Assembly (NCBI GenBank): GCA_003254885.1
Contig: QANT01002666.1
Location: 1 to 42,243 of the forward strand
From: Purshia tridentata
Lineage: Eukaryota > Streptophyta > Magnoliopsida > Rosales > Rosaceae
DNA length: 42,243 nt
Reading direction: 5' to 3'
Every line of letters starts with the position of its first letter. The stretch's first letter is position 1. A program made the translations under genes and the position numbers. Below are positions 12,378-25,584 of this stretch, one piece after another. The notes beneath the pieces are model-generated. The model was given only the letters and a program-made list of their open reading frames with translations. It did not search any database and had not been told where the DNA came from.

Positions 12378-15300
12378 TGGGCCTGCAATTCCAGTTGCAG
12401 ATGAGTTGGCAGCCGAGTCTACTGAGTCAGAAGCGGAAGACGGGCCCACCTCTAGGGTTGAAGAACCTCGGCAACTCTTGCTACCTCAATAGCGTCCTTC
12501 AGTGCCTCACATACACTCCTCCTCTCGCCAATTTCTGCCTTCGCAACCAACACTCCTCCCTCTGTAAGTACCTACCTCCTCTTCGTCTTCTGTGTGTCTT
12601 CTGTGTGTTTGTGTGGTTGAATTCGTTCGAATATTGAATTCAATCTGTGTTTTGTGTTTGTTTGTGGTCTCAGGTGACTCCTCCGACGCCGACCGCAAGC
12701 GCGACTGTCCGTTTTGCATTCTGGAGAAGCGAATAGTGCGGTCGCTGCGTCTGGATCTTACTCTAGATTCGCCTATGAAGATACAGAGCTGTCTTAGACT
12801 TTTCGCCGAACACTTTCGCTGCGGTCGCCAGGAGGACGCGCACGAGTTTCTGCGCTACGTCATCGATGCTTGCCACAACACGTGTCTTCGCCTGAAGAAA
12901 CTGCGGCGCATCGGCATCGCCAACGGCAACGCCAATGGCAACAGCAACGGCAACGGTAACGGTAACGGTAACGGCATAGGAAATGGGACTCCGACTGGGA
13001 CGACGACGGTGGTGAAAGAGATTTTTGGGGGAGCGGTGCAGAGCCAGGTGAAGTGCATATCCTGTGGCACAGAGTCGAATAAGGTTGATGAGATAATGGA
13101 TATTAGTCTTGATGTTTTGCATAGTAATTCGCTTAAAGAAGCCTTGCAAAGGTTCTTTCAGCCTGAACTTTTGGATGGCCAGAACAAGTACAAATGCGAA
13201 AGGTATCTCCCTCTCATTCTCTCTGGTTTTCTTTTTTTGTTAATGCTTCTCTTGTGTTTCGGCTGTTGATTGAGGTATTTGTGCTTTTTTAGTTGTAACA
13301 AATTGGTGGCAGCAAGGAAGCAAATGTCTATTCTTCAAGCACCCAATGTTCTTGTTATCCAGCTAAAGGTGAGTTCATCTTATTTGCTTATAGTGTTGTT
13401 GTTGTTATTTTTTGCTATTAATTCATAAGTTGCTCCATCCTTTACTTATTTTTCTTTCTTTCTTTATATATTTATAGTAACAGTGTCATTGTTGTTTTCT
13501 GTTGGTAGAGATTTGAGGGTATATTAGGGGGGAAGATTGATAAATCCATTGCATTTGAAGAGGTTTTGGTGCTTTCGAGCTTCATGTGTAAAGCAAGCCA
13601 GGTACGTTTAAGTTGTCAATTACCTGGTATTGGACAGTGTAGACTTGTTTAGTTGGATTTGGGCTTAGTTAGATACTAGGTGAACCTATTGACTATACAA
13701 ATCATAAGATATATTGTGATTTAACTTCATCTGTGGGCCTACTTGATTTAACAAAAATTTTAAACAAACCCTATAAAAAGTGGAAAATAATAAAAGGCTA
13801 GTGACCATTATGACAAGTATTTAATAGTTGAGCCATGGTTATAAATTTGCTACACTAGAAGGGAGTCAAATAAGTTTAAACAAGATATTCAGCTAAGTTT
13901 AAGTGAGATTAGGCTTAGTTGAGTTGAGCTGTATATCCAACTTATCATTATGTCCTGCTGAGATGCTAACTACTCCCATTTAGCACTATTAATTACTTAT
14001 AATAACATTTGGGAGATCCTTGAGATGTTTAAAGTTTGACGTATTCAGCTTTGTATGGTTTATTGGACCAACAACGTTGTGCCATTGCATTCCTTGAGTC
14101 CTGATTTTTATTTTGTTTAGAAAGCTAAGATGAAGAAGCATCGTGGTCTTTGTGTTTTTAGTTAGGTATCAAATAGAGGTTGGATTGTTGGTTAAATTTG
14201 GAATTGTTATTTCTGGTTCTGTAGTTTCATTTGTTGCGTATCTCCTTTCTTGTATTTCAATATGAGGTAGTCACAGTTCTTAGTATCTAATAAAAATGTT
14301 ATTTATCTCCAGATGTTAATTCTTTAGGTTCTTAGAAACATTACTTTCTGCTAAGGCATATGTTTTATTTGCACTTTATTCTCATAAGATTGCTGTTTGT
14401 TTCTTCTTATTCCTTATATGTAGGTGATGGCTGTGGACTTTTTTTTCCCCCCTAATAATATTGGTGCCAACTTTTTTACTGCAATGCAGGATCCACGTCC
14501 AGAGTATAAGCTGTTTGGAACTATTGTGCATTCTGGTTTCTCACCTGAGTCTGGTCATTATTATGCATATATTAAGGTCTCTGTACACCCTTGTATTCTG
14601 TGCAATCAATAAGTTTGAAGCAAGTGTTCTTATCAACTATATGCTGATCTTAGTTTTTTATAATATATTCTATAGGATGCCATGGGTCGGTGGTATTGCT
14701 GCAACGATTCATTAGTCTCACTTTCAACTTTGCAAAAGGTCTTATCTGAAAAGGTTTACATACTTTTCTTCTCTCGTACCAACCAAAGGTCGGTGTCGGC
14801 CAGTACTGCTTCCAATGGGGTACATTCTCATGATAGTAATGGTCGTGAAACATCCAAAATCCCGAAGCCTGCTCTTCCACCGAAAGGCGCACAAGCAAAA
14901 CTTCATAAACAGTCTTCTTGGAAGGATATCTCAACCATATCTAAGGCTGATAAAGTGCCTTCCAGCCCACGGATGAAGTTCAATATCAGTGGAAACTCTA
15001 GCTCCAAAAGAGCTCCTGCAACTGATAATGGAAAAGTTCCTGACAAGAATCCATCTTTAGGATCAAATGGGGATTTGAAGGACTCAATTAGTTTGGAGAA
15101 AAGTGAGAAAGCTAAGACATCTTTGATAAACAGGGATGGTTTGATCAGAAGTAAAAAGTCTGATACTGTTGACAGTAACAATAGCCGATTTTCTTCATCA
15201 ATAGAAAATGGTGGTACTGGTTCAGTAAAAACTGATCTATGTCAAAGTAGTGGTACAAGGAGCAGGTTGACAGAAGGAAAAGTGGCTGATCACCATGAAT

Positions 15301-17308
15301 CGGATAATAGTCGTCTCCATGCCCACTCTGAGGTCTCTGGGTCCAAAAGAAAATCTCAGGACTCATGCATCTTGTTTGCGCATGATGCTCAATCTCAGAA
15401 AGAAGTTGAAGAACTGAAGGAAGTGTATGTGATACTCTTCTTCATACCTCGAAATGAAATGCCTCTGTTGTAACTTATCTTGATTAGGATCTCTCTGTGA
15501 TATGTGGCTTAAGATGTGCTCATCGTGACTTTCATACTATTTTCGATAGTTTATCTTCATAAGTTGGGCCATATGATTAGATTGTTCCAATGGCTATGGT
15601 CGTTTGAATGATTGTGACTTCACTGCTTTAGCTTTACTGTACCTCTAATTCGTTGTATCTGCCTACCACTTTGTTGGCCTCAAATCTTTTTTTTTTTCTT
15701 GTTTCTTTTGGGTAGCATCTGCAACTTGTATAGTTTGTATTATATCGTAGATTTTGTAGTCTAGTGTTTAGGGATCATATTTTTTCTTCCATGATGCATG
15801 TAGTTGATTATTACTATCTCTATGTTTTGTGTTCGCATATGTTTGAATAACTATAACTTCAGTTTGTTGCGTCAAAATTACTTTTATAATTGGATTTATG
15901 TCGCAATATAAATGTTTTTTTTTAATTATTATTTAGTTTTTTTTTCTATTGGCTTACTCTTTTATTTATATGTTTATTAGTCTCAAGAAAGAAGCTTCTT
16001 CAGTTTTGCGATCATGTGGTTGGTCAGATAAGGTTTACAATTTTATGCAGTCACAGAAAAGGATATGTGCACAACAAATTGGAACCACTCTAAATGGAAA
16101 TGAATTGAAGTAAGTATTTCTTAAACTTTTCACCTGATATTGGAAATATTGGTGATTTTTTAAACTTCATAGTGTAATTTCTTTTCAAGATTTTTGAATT
16201 ATATATGTGGCCAATTCATTTCATTTATTAACTGTGAGAGAATTCTTTTGAGTGGGTGAGCTTTAGTGTTTTTTTTTTTAATCTTATGAAAGAGTGGTGC
16301 GTTTTTTCAATCCTTGAAAGATTCTCTCTAGGTCTAGTGCAGTTTAGCCTTCACAGAGCTGATTGAATTCAATCATGCTGATCGCTTCCTTATTGAGTTG
16401 GAATTGATAAGTATACGTGAAGGATCTGTTTTAATATATCTTCTTGGTTACCATGGTTAAAAATTAATTTGTGTATAAATTTCATAGTAATTATATCAAG
16501 GACATAATGGATTGATAAAATGCCAATACTCATTTGGAAGGCAACTAGGTTGTAGAGGATATTTATAATAAATCTTGAAATTTCATTCCTTCTGTAAGTT
16601 TAACTTGTTTTTTAATGCTATTTTTCATTCATTAAAAACTTTACAATTGGACAAGGGGGAACTTTTGGGTTCCAAACTTCCTTGGTTGAGTAAAACTCCA
16701 CCTCTTCCCTTTTTCTCTTTTTTAACCATTTCCATTTTTTAACTCTAGCAAGCATACTTTACGGTTTTTGTGGGATATGAATTGTTTCTTATCTTGGTTT
16801 GGTGCCTGTTGAGTTAAATAGGTTAGCTTTTCTTTTGGGGGCAGGGGGGATAAATAGTAATAATAAAAAAATATAAAAGAGTTGTGTAGGAAATGCATAA
16901 GTTCTCATATTAGATGCATGAAAAATCTCTTGGTTAACTAAATTGTCTCTTAATTTTAATGATTGGTTGGTTCATGTGTACTCATTTAATTTATGTGTCT
17001 CTGGAGCTCGGTGTTAGTATAATACTATTTGATAGTTGATCTTTGTTTTATATTTTCTCTTATGATGAGAATTTGATTATCATCTTTTGCTTGTATAATT
17101 GGTCGAGTCTTACCTTAGTTGGTAGTTATTCAGATATCATAATTGATCTTTTACCTGCATTAATCAGAAACATTGATCCATCTAAACTCTACTTATGCAA
17201 TGCAGGAATAGGTTGATCATGGATGCCAAATCTACTTTCATTTCACAAATACCTGAGTCCTTGAAAGGGGAGCTCGTCAATCGTATTCGATCATTTAGCC
17301 AACAATAG
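12377..17308 (+). CDS. UBP25: Ubiquitin carboxyl-terminal hydrolase, UBP25-like (USP/C19 cysteine protease)
   Basis: Eight exons: 12377-12563, 12674-13202, 13293-13368, 13509-13601, 14490-14576, 14676-15424, 15981-16109 and 17206-17308. All join in frame for 650 residues. It removes ubiquitin from protein substrates. The Cys box [18 protein letters not shown] has catalytic Cys35, the His box ends SGHYYAY with His318, and the following CCNDS supplies Asp335. Two CxxC pairs (KCISC and KCESC) form the USP zinc site. The C-terminal part (from about 355) is Ser/Lys-rich and probably disordered, ending in a conserved short block (SCGW...[16 protein letters not shown]). The gene symbol rests on resemblance to Arabidopsis UBP25. 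An oddity is an Asn-Gly dipeptide run between the Cys and His boxes. The alternative start at Met9 (12401) is where strong conservation begins, so the exact start is open. Confidence 0.92.
12918..12990. repeat. Coding hexanucleotide microsatellite (Asn-Gly repeat) in UBP25 exon 2
   Basis: An AACGGY-type repeat encodes alternating Asn-Gly for about 20 residues, with a few Ala, Ser and Ile interruptions. It lies inside the catalytic domain, in a loop between the Cys box and the zinc-binding CxxC. It keeps the reading frame because the unit is six bases. Confidence 0.85.
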
Positions 17309-19186
<1,878 letters not shown>

Positions 19187-20026
19187 GCTTTCTAAGTCTT
19201 ACATGTCCCACACAGGGACATAGTTTGCATGTTGCAAACTTGTAGCTCTTTTTTCTTTTCAATAAACTTACCTGTACTCTCTATTTATCAATAGATTCTA
19301 TACTATAATAAAGATACGCATCTTTTCCATCCAAAATAACCTTATTATGTAAATTTCTACTCACCCTACCCATACATTGCTTGTGATGGCTTTTAGTATT
19401 TATTGATGAGTAGAAGTGTTCATCTAAAATACTTAATATCAGGACAAGTAAAGAATAATACCAGTTACAATAAAATTAATAAACATTTCTATTTCTACTA
19501 TTATAAAGTTAAGAGAGACTTTTGATGTTACCAAATTTTGTAAAATTTAAAATTTAAATAAAATTTTAAAAATTAAAAACATCCCACTATCTTAAAATGT
19601 AAAAAGAGAAGTGAAAATTTATTAAATAATAAAAAATATTATAAAAAAACACACAATCAGATACGAAACGCATGCCAAAAATCTAGTCGAAGTAAATCTA
19701 ATGATGCGGGATGGACACTGGAGCCGAAAAGAAAAAGAGAAAAACAAATTCAGGACCGGGCCTGGCAACTCTAACAAGATGAAGGTTGACAAGGCCCGGA
19801 TCCAGAGAAAGCCCAATAGCCCAACTAGCCTCTCAGCGGCAAAAACTTTCCCACTCCCGGGGCAAACACCTAAAAACGCCAACTCCAAATTTCCCCATCT
19901 TCCCTTTTGTTCGAGTTTACTCTGCAAACCCGCTCCAGTCCCCAACTTCAATCGCACAGAAACCAGCTCCAGTCTCCAACTTCGAGCTCACCAGCTCATT
20001 TCATTTCTCTCATCTAGCATATAAAA
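19187..20026. other. GST gene 1 3' region and LSM2 upstream region
   Basis: AATAAA at 19261-19266 lies 75 bases after the GST stop. The rest is AT-rich to about 19680, then a GC-richer likely LSM2 5' UTR. That UTR contains a short tandem repeat (CAGCTCCAGT-like, at about 19930 and 19964). No gene is called on either strand. Confidence 0.5.
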
Positions 20027-22225
20027 ATGGTGACTTTTCAATTTACGTTCTTCAATTTTCTAATTTTCCTTAAATTTTCTTGCCGATTTTCTGCGAATTT
20101 TAGCTGCAACCCTAGAATGCCAACTGGTTTTGTTTGGGTGTGTGCAGTTGTTCTTCTCGTATTTCAAGGAGCTGGTGGGCAGGGAAGTGACAGTGGAGCT
20201 CAAGAATGATCTTGCAATCACAGGAACACTGCACTCAGTGGATCAGTACCTCAACATAAAGCTTGAGAACACAAGGGTTGTCGACCAGGACAAGTACCCG
20301 CACATGGTATCTATCCATTTTCTTTTATTACTTACTGTTTGATTATTCCCTATACATATGTGTGCTTGTGCGTCGTATATCTTGTTGTATACTTAGTTTC
20401 TAGGGTTTAGTATATTGAGGGGATAACCTAAGTACTTGAGTTTGTGATATCAAATTTGGGTTTGTGGTTTGGTTTTTGATTTTCTAATTTTAGCATGCTC
20501 TTCTTGGATTACATGATTCTAATGACAGATGATAATATAGGCCATCTTTTCTTGAATATGTCCGGAGTGATGATAAGCTGATTATTTATTGGTGGAGGGT
20601 ATTTGCTCATTGGCGTAATTAATATACAGAAAATGCGTCACCTTTGGTATTTGAATTTTTAATGCAAAAGACTGGGCATTTTGTTTCATTATATGATGTT
20701 TAGTCAATGGATTATAAAGGCAAAGATAGAGAAAAGGGATTAGTTGAGTCCGGACAACTATGAGTCTTAGAATACTTATGAAGTTGAAGGGAAAGACCAC
20801 TGTAAGGAAATATAGAATACTATCTGATAAGCTGCATAAGTCCCACAAAATGTGTTACTAAAATGTAGCTAGGATGCAGGTTTTAAGATGAGGGGTATGC
20901 GGAAATATTAGAAATATAGATTAGGAATGATGATATTTGTTTAAGGGTGGTGATAGCACCAACTAAAGAGAAAATGAGACAGTCAACTTTTATGGTTTTT
21001 GTCTCTGGATTGAAGATTTGAGGGCCTAAGATTTTAGCTGACTCGAGTTAACAGTACAAAAAGGGGTAACAGTAGACCAAAATTGGCATGGATGATGAAG
21101 TATAATATGGTTTTAGAGATTTCAGGGAGAGTATGACTATGAATAACTCTTAATGAAAGATAAGAAATTTGATGTTGAGGACTCCAACCCTAAGTTCCTT
21201 GATAAAAAGAAGCATCTATTTTTGTTTTCTTCATAAAGGCTTGTTTTGAGCTGAAAAAGGACTTTCCCAGTTCTGGTGGTTATCTGAATCATGAAAAAGA
21301 ATAAAACAAAGCCAGGTATGACCAACCACTGCCATATATGAATGCATGTGTCTGTGTTTGTGCGCGTGTGCGGGCACAGTGCCTTTTCTCCACCTTAAGA
21401 AGCCGCGCAGTGGACCTGTTCTTGTTCAACAAAAAAACCCTGTTCACTGAACTCTCTCTCTTTGTGTACTTGGAATCACTGTGTAGGGGTATTCTTGTCC
21501 AATTTTTATGGGAAGAGATAAACAGTTCCAGTGAACTGGGATGTTTACTTTGATAATTCCAAATAGCCACATGTTAGCTTATAGTAACTAAACCTCTTGA
21601 GGCTAGTTGAATTCTTACAAAATTTGCTAATGAAGTATGTTTTGTTTGTGTTTGGATGGGACTAATGCGGGCACTGTGACTTGAAAGGATATAATGTATT
21701 TTGTAATTCAGATGTTGTAATCTAGTTTCGTGTTTTATGAGTGATTTTGCATCCATTACTTTTTCTTGTGTCTTTGTATTAAAGTTATGCAGACTATTTA
21801 TGGATTATTGATTTATGTTTGACATGTAAGTGAGTTTACTATGTTCATGGCTTTTGTGATATGCTTTGGAAGGTCATTAGGTCTCATGACTCTGTCTCTG
21901 ATATGCTTGGTTTCATTTGACCTTTTGTTCTCCTACTCTTGTGCTTGCTTTCTTAAGGTCTGTTGCTTGTTGATCTATCTTCTAGTTGTGCTTTCTGGCC
22001 CTAGTATGGTTGAAGGACCCTTTATTTACATCAAAATTGAATTTTATTCTTTAGTATTATGTTACCCCATCAATTTGACAACCTCGTGATGATGTATAAT
22101 TGCAGCTTTCAGTGAGGAACTGCTTTATTAGGGGATCAGTTGTGAGGTACGTTCAACTACCCCCGGAGGGAGTTGACGTTGAACTGCTGCATGATGCCAC
22201 CAGAAGGGAAGCTCGGGGTGGCTGA
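20027..22225 (+). CDS. LSM2: U6 snRNA-associated Sm-like protein LSM2
   Basis: Three coding exons: 20027-20029, 20148-20306 and 22106-22225, for 93 residues, the exact length of plant LSM2. The first coding exon is only the ATG. GT follows at once (20030) and the next exon begins TTGTTCTTC after a CAG acceptor, giving the family's N terminus MLFFSYFKELVG. The protein is one subunit of the seven-member Lsm rings: LSM2-8 in the nucleus binds the 3' end of U6 snRNA, and LSM1-7 in the cytosol promotes decapping. The Sm1 motif is around residues 13-42 (VELKNDLAI...TLHSVDQYLN) and the Sm2 motif is around 57-70 (VRNCFIRGSVVRYV). The tail ends ARREARGG-like (TRREARGG). Intron 2 is 1.8 kb and holds a short repeat shared with the region after the JmjC gene. 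No other start in frame gives the conserved N terminus. Confidence 0.95.
21398..21463. repeat. Dispersed ~70-80-bp repeat, copy in LSM2 intron 2
   Basis: The sequence CTTAAGAA...CCTGTTCTTGTTCAACAA...ACCCTGTT...CACTGAACTCTCTCTC recurs at 24699-24782 with a small insertion. The two copies are 3.3 kb apart and lie outside coding sequence. Confidence 0.75.
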
Positions 22226-22721
22226 AATTCATTCAGGAGACTAGTGAAAGAAAGGCCTGTGTGAGCACTCAAATGTTGTGTAATTGGTATTGCTAAATGT
22301 CTTTTTTCATCCCAATATGACAAGTTTATGAAAATGTCTCGTATTAGACAGCTCTGTGATAACGATGGAACCATTTTGAGCTAGTGCAAATTAGTCTTTC
22401 TACTTTTGATTATATATAGTGCATGCCTCTTCATCCCTAACGCATTTGTAATTTTCACGTACACGAGTAGTTGTTTATTGTTAGTAATCGATTTTATGAA
22501 GAACAAAAAAAAAAAAAAAAATTACATGTTAAATTTGAACTCGACCCAAAAGTCCACCCCAAAAGCATGTGGGCCGGGTTGGAGCTACTTTTTCTTCCCA
22601 TTACCAAGCCCAGCCCAGCCCATTTATGTGAAGCCAGCCCTCCCTTCCGGTTCCCCGGTTTTCTTCAGACAGTCTCACCTGGGTCAGTCGCTGAGTCACG
22701 AGTCGCCTCCATAGTAATAGT
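22226..22721. other. LSM2 3' UTR and upstream region of the JmjC gene
   Basis: This is a compact 0.5-kb interval with an A-run at about 22504-22521. Composition switches to GC-rich near 22560, where the JmjC 5' UTR probably lies. No further gene is seen. Confidence 0.5.
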
Positions 22722-24065
22722 ATGGAGGACGAGGTAGAGAGATTGTGGAATGAAGCAAGGGAGCTGAGTCTGGGTTCCTCAGGCAGAGTGGAGCGACTGG
22801 AATCCCCACCAACCCCACTCCAATTCCTCCGAGACTTTGTCTCCCAAAACAAGCCCTGCATCATCTCCAACGCCACCCTCCACTGGCCCGCCCTCTCCCG
22901 CTGGGCCCACGACTCCTACCTCACCCAATCCCTCTCCTCCGCCCACGTGTCCCTCCACCTCACCCCTCACGGCCTCGCTGACGCCCTCGCCCCCTTGGAT
23001 GATTCCCTCTGCTTCGCCTCCGCTCACGTGCAGCGCACCCCCTTCCCCGAAGCCCTGGCCCTCATCACCACCCAAAACGACGATGCATCACTTGTGGCCT
23101 ACGCGCAGCAGCAGAACAACTGCTTCCCCTCAGAATACTCGGCTCTGGCGGCGGACTGCGACCCCCACATCCCCTGGGCCACCGAGGCCCTCGGCTGCCT
23201 TCCCGATGCCCTCAACATGTGGATTGGCAACGAACGCTCCACGACGTCGTTTCATAAGGACCACTACGAGAATCTCTACGCTGTGGTGACGGGCCAGAAG
23301 CATTTCCTGCTGCTGCCTCCCTCCGACGTGCATCGAATGTACATCCGTGACTACCCAGCTGCCCAGTATTTGTATTCTCGCGAAACTGGAGAGTTCACGT
23401 TGCAGCTGGAGAAGCCTCGCAGATACGTGCCTTGGTGTAGTGTCGATCCCTACCCTTCTCCTGAGGACAGAGACAACCAGCTCTCCAACTTCCCTTTCTA
23501 CTTCAATGGGCCTAAGCCCTTTCGCTGTACTCTAAACCCCGGAGAGATTCTTTACTTGTAAGTTTCTACCTTTTCTTTTGGAAATTTTATTTCATCAGTC
23601 ACTTCCAGTTTTGCTGTGATTTTGGGCATTCTAATTGCTCTCATTGATGCATTCCCACAAGCTAAAGAAGCTTGCGTTTTGGATCTTCTTTAGTTGGTAA
23701 ACGACATGTGAACTATGAAAAGAAAGCACTTTATGCTTCTGATATAGTAGAGGTTAATGCAGGCCAAGTATGTGGTTTCATCATGTTACACAAACACCAG
23801 ATAGCAGAGGGCGCACTATTGCTGTAAACTATTGTAAGGAATCAAGCACTCTTCACACTTTGCTCACTTTTTAGGTTCAGTTTTTTATGTGGTCAGATAA
23901 TAGATACTGAGTGAGGTTGCATTATGCATGGCAGGGTATGATATGCAGTTTGATATCAAGTATGCTTACTTCAACTTCCTGCAATCAATTCGACTTCGTT
24001 GCCCATCAATTGAAAATCTAAAACTGGCTGATACGGTGCACAAGGATTCAGATTCCGATGCATAG
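22722..24065 (+). CDS. JMJ32: JmjC-domain Fe(II)/2-oxoglutarate oxygenase, JMJ32/JMJD7-like
   Basis: Three exons: 22722-23557, 23763-23833 and 23935-24065, in frame for 345 residues. The fold is a cupin-type JmjC domain. The iron-binding HxD is in TTSFHKDHYENLY (His178, Asp180) and the distal His is in SMWFHHV (His285 or His286), split from the main domain by intron 1. The block GQKHFLLLPP and the substrate-pocket segment LNMWIGNE are typical of the JMJD7-like group. The animal homologue JMJD7 is a lysyl hydroxylase, while Arabidopsis JMJ32 is reported as an H3K27me3 demethylase in flowering control, so the substrate here is uncertain. Exon 1 is strikingly GC-rich, unlike the AT-rich neighbours. 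This produces long meaningless reading frames on the other strand. Confidence 0.92.
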
Positions 24066-25019
24066 GCATGTACTTTAAGGGATGAATTGGGTGCTGATTG
24101 ATTTGTAGCACACTTATCAGGGACCAGAGAAGAATGAAGACTAGTGATGGAATGAGAACTGATCGTTACTCTGGGTATTAGATTAGTCATTAGTGGACTT
24201 ATCAGAGTAGGAAACCAAAGAAAACATTGCAGCACCCTTGAGGTAGGGATGTTAAACTGAGTATCAGTCAACATAACCTATTGCTACTACACACATCCAA
24301 GCTAAGTGGATGTTCAAAAGTGGATTATTTTAGCACCAGCCTCCTTTAATGGGCATGATGCTCTCCTAATTGCTGGTTTAACATCTCGGGCATGTTGACC
24401 ACGGACCATGTTCATTTCTTCCAGCCTGATCCACACTATTACCTCCTTGCCTTATCCCAACTTGGTCCTGCCTCCTCCTCTCCAAGGCATTTGGTCGGGT
24501 GCTGGCTCCTCGTGCTTAGCTCTATCATATTGGCTGGACACCCGTAACAATTTGTATTTTGTTGATTTCACCCATAACAATTTGGATGGAAAGTCACTTT
24601 ACTTTTTCCATTGTTGATTCGGCCTCTCTGGATAGGATATGGACACAACATCTTTTACTCATCTTATTTGAATCACTGAAATGTCTGTTCATTGTTTCTC
24701 CCTTAAGAAAGGTGCAGCGGCCCTGTTCTTGTTCAACAAGAACCCTGTTTAATTTAGTTTTATATCACTGAACTCTCTCTCTCTCTCTCTCACACACACA
24801 CAAGCTTGGTTATACTGTTTTATGGTTTCTTTAACTTAAGTTTCGCCCTTTTACTGCAAAAATCCTGTCATAAAACTGATCACAGGAAGACATTTGTAAG
24901 GTCGAATGCAGAAAGAAACCTGCTGTAATTCATCCAAAATAATATCAGTCTGGTTCCATCCATAAGGAGTCATACCTGGAGGGAGTCTTGAAAATGACAA
25001 AAAAAAAGAGCTTGAAAAC
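24066..25019. other. 3' region of the JmjC gene and intergenic DNA
   Basis: The first 200-300 bases are probably 3' UTR. The rest holds the second copy of the dispersed repeat (24699-24782) and a CT/CA microsatellite (about 24775-24802). No gene is recognised. Confidence 0.5.
24699..24782. repeat. Dispersed ~70-80-bp repeat, copy downstream of the JmjC gene
   Basis: This matches 21398-21463 in LSM2 intron 2 (CCTGTTCTTGTTCAACAAG...ACCCTGTT...CACTGAACTCTCTCT), with an extra ~15 bases before CACTGAACT. It grades into a CT/CA microsatellite. Confidence 0.75.
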
Positions 25020-25283
25020 CATGATTTAAAATCTAATGGTTCTCTATTTTCTTTATTCAATTAGACAAAAGAAAAAAAATTACACCATTCACTTTCGCCT
25101 TGGAAGCTAAAAAATTTCCATCAGAGAAAAAAGAACAACATAGTGCAGCATCGATCTGAATGGTCGTTCCTCCCTGAAACGAGTAATGCTTCAAGTCCAG
25201 GGCTCTTTATTCTCTTTAATTTTTCAGGGAAAATTAGACCATCATATGTGCCGGGCATCAAGCGATGTTTAGAAAGATTGACC

Positions 25284-25469
25284 TCAATCTCTAATGCCGC
25301 GAGATGATTTGTAAACTGATGGCCTTAAGATTTTATCAACCCCTAAATCATATTCTTCCTCGATAATTGTATCCAGCACTTTTGTGGATGGACGCTTGCT
25401 CACTGAAATGAACTGGGGTACAGCAACTTCTGTAATGATTCTTGCAGCTTGTAACTTCTTGTCTTCCAT
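25284..25469 (-). CDS. Small 61-residue protein of unrecognised family, copy A
   Basis: This is a single-exon minus-strand gene whose first in-frame ATG is at 25469. I do not recognise the family. The product has no signal peptide or membrane segment. Its centre, TEVAVPQFISV, is followed by a basic stretch, then LDTIIEEEYDLGVDK, then a Ser/Tyr/Lys tail. Copy B at 27163-27345 keeps both central blocks without a gap, while their immediate surroundings differ in length and sequence. A TATA box lies about 108 bp upstream of the ATG in both copies. Conservation of the frame after duplication argues for a real protein. The basic-then-acidic layout recalls small plant stress-response proteins, but no function can be assigned. 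Confidence 0.72.
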   Translation of the reverse strand: MEDKKLQAARIITEVAVPQFISVSKRPSTKVLDTIIEEEYDLGVDKILRPSVYKSSRGIRD

Positions 25470-25576
25470 TACGATGCTGTGATAATAGATGGCAACTAGC
25501 AAGGCTGATCGATATTATACTAGAAAGTGAAAATTGGTGAAGCTAGAAAAAGAGCTTTCAGAAGAAAACAATGGAA

Positions 25577-25584
25577 AATTTATA
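25577..25584 (-). promoter_or_regulatory. TATA box of small-protein gene A
   Basis: On the minus strand the bases read TATAAATT, about 108 bp before the ATG at 25469. The same octamer lies about 98 bp before the ATG of copy B. Confidence 0.55.

Noticed and set aside
14424..14612. Extended exon 5 of UBP25 starting at 14424
   Set aside because: The CAG acceptor before 14490 joins exon 4 to [10 protein letters not shown] in frame, whereas the upstream Phe-rich sequence is intron.
22779..23333. Long GC-rich reading frames overlapping JmjC exon 1 in other frames and on the minus strand
   Set aside because: They are shadows of the GC-rich exon. The + frame from 22722 carries the HxD and all conserved JmjC blocks.
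25470..25502. N-terminal extension of small protein A (and likewise of B at 27346-27381)
   Set aside because: The extended starts are TTG, not ATG, and the added residues are poorly conserved between the copies. The first ATG in each lies at the start of the conserved region.
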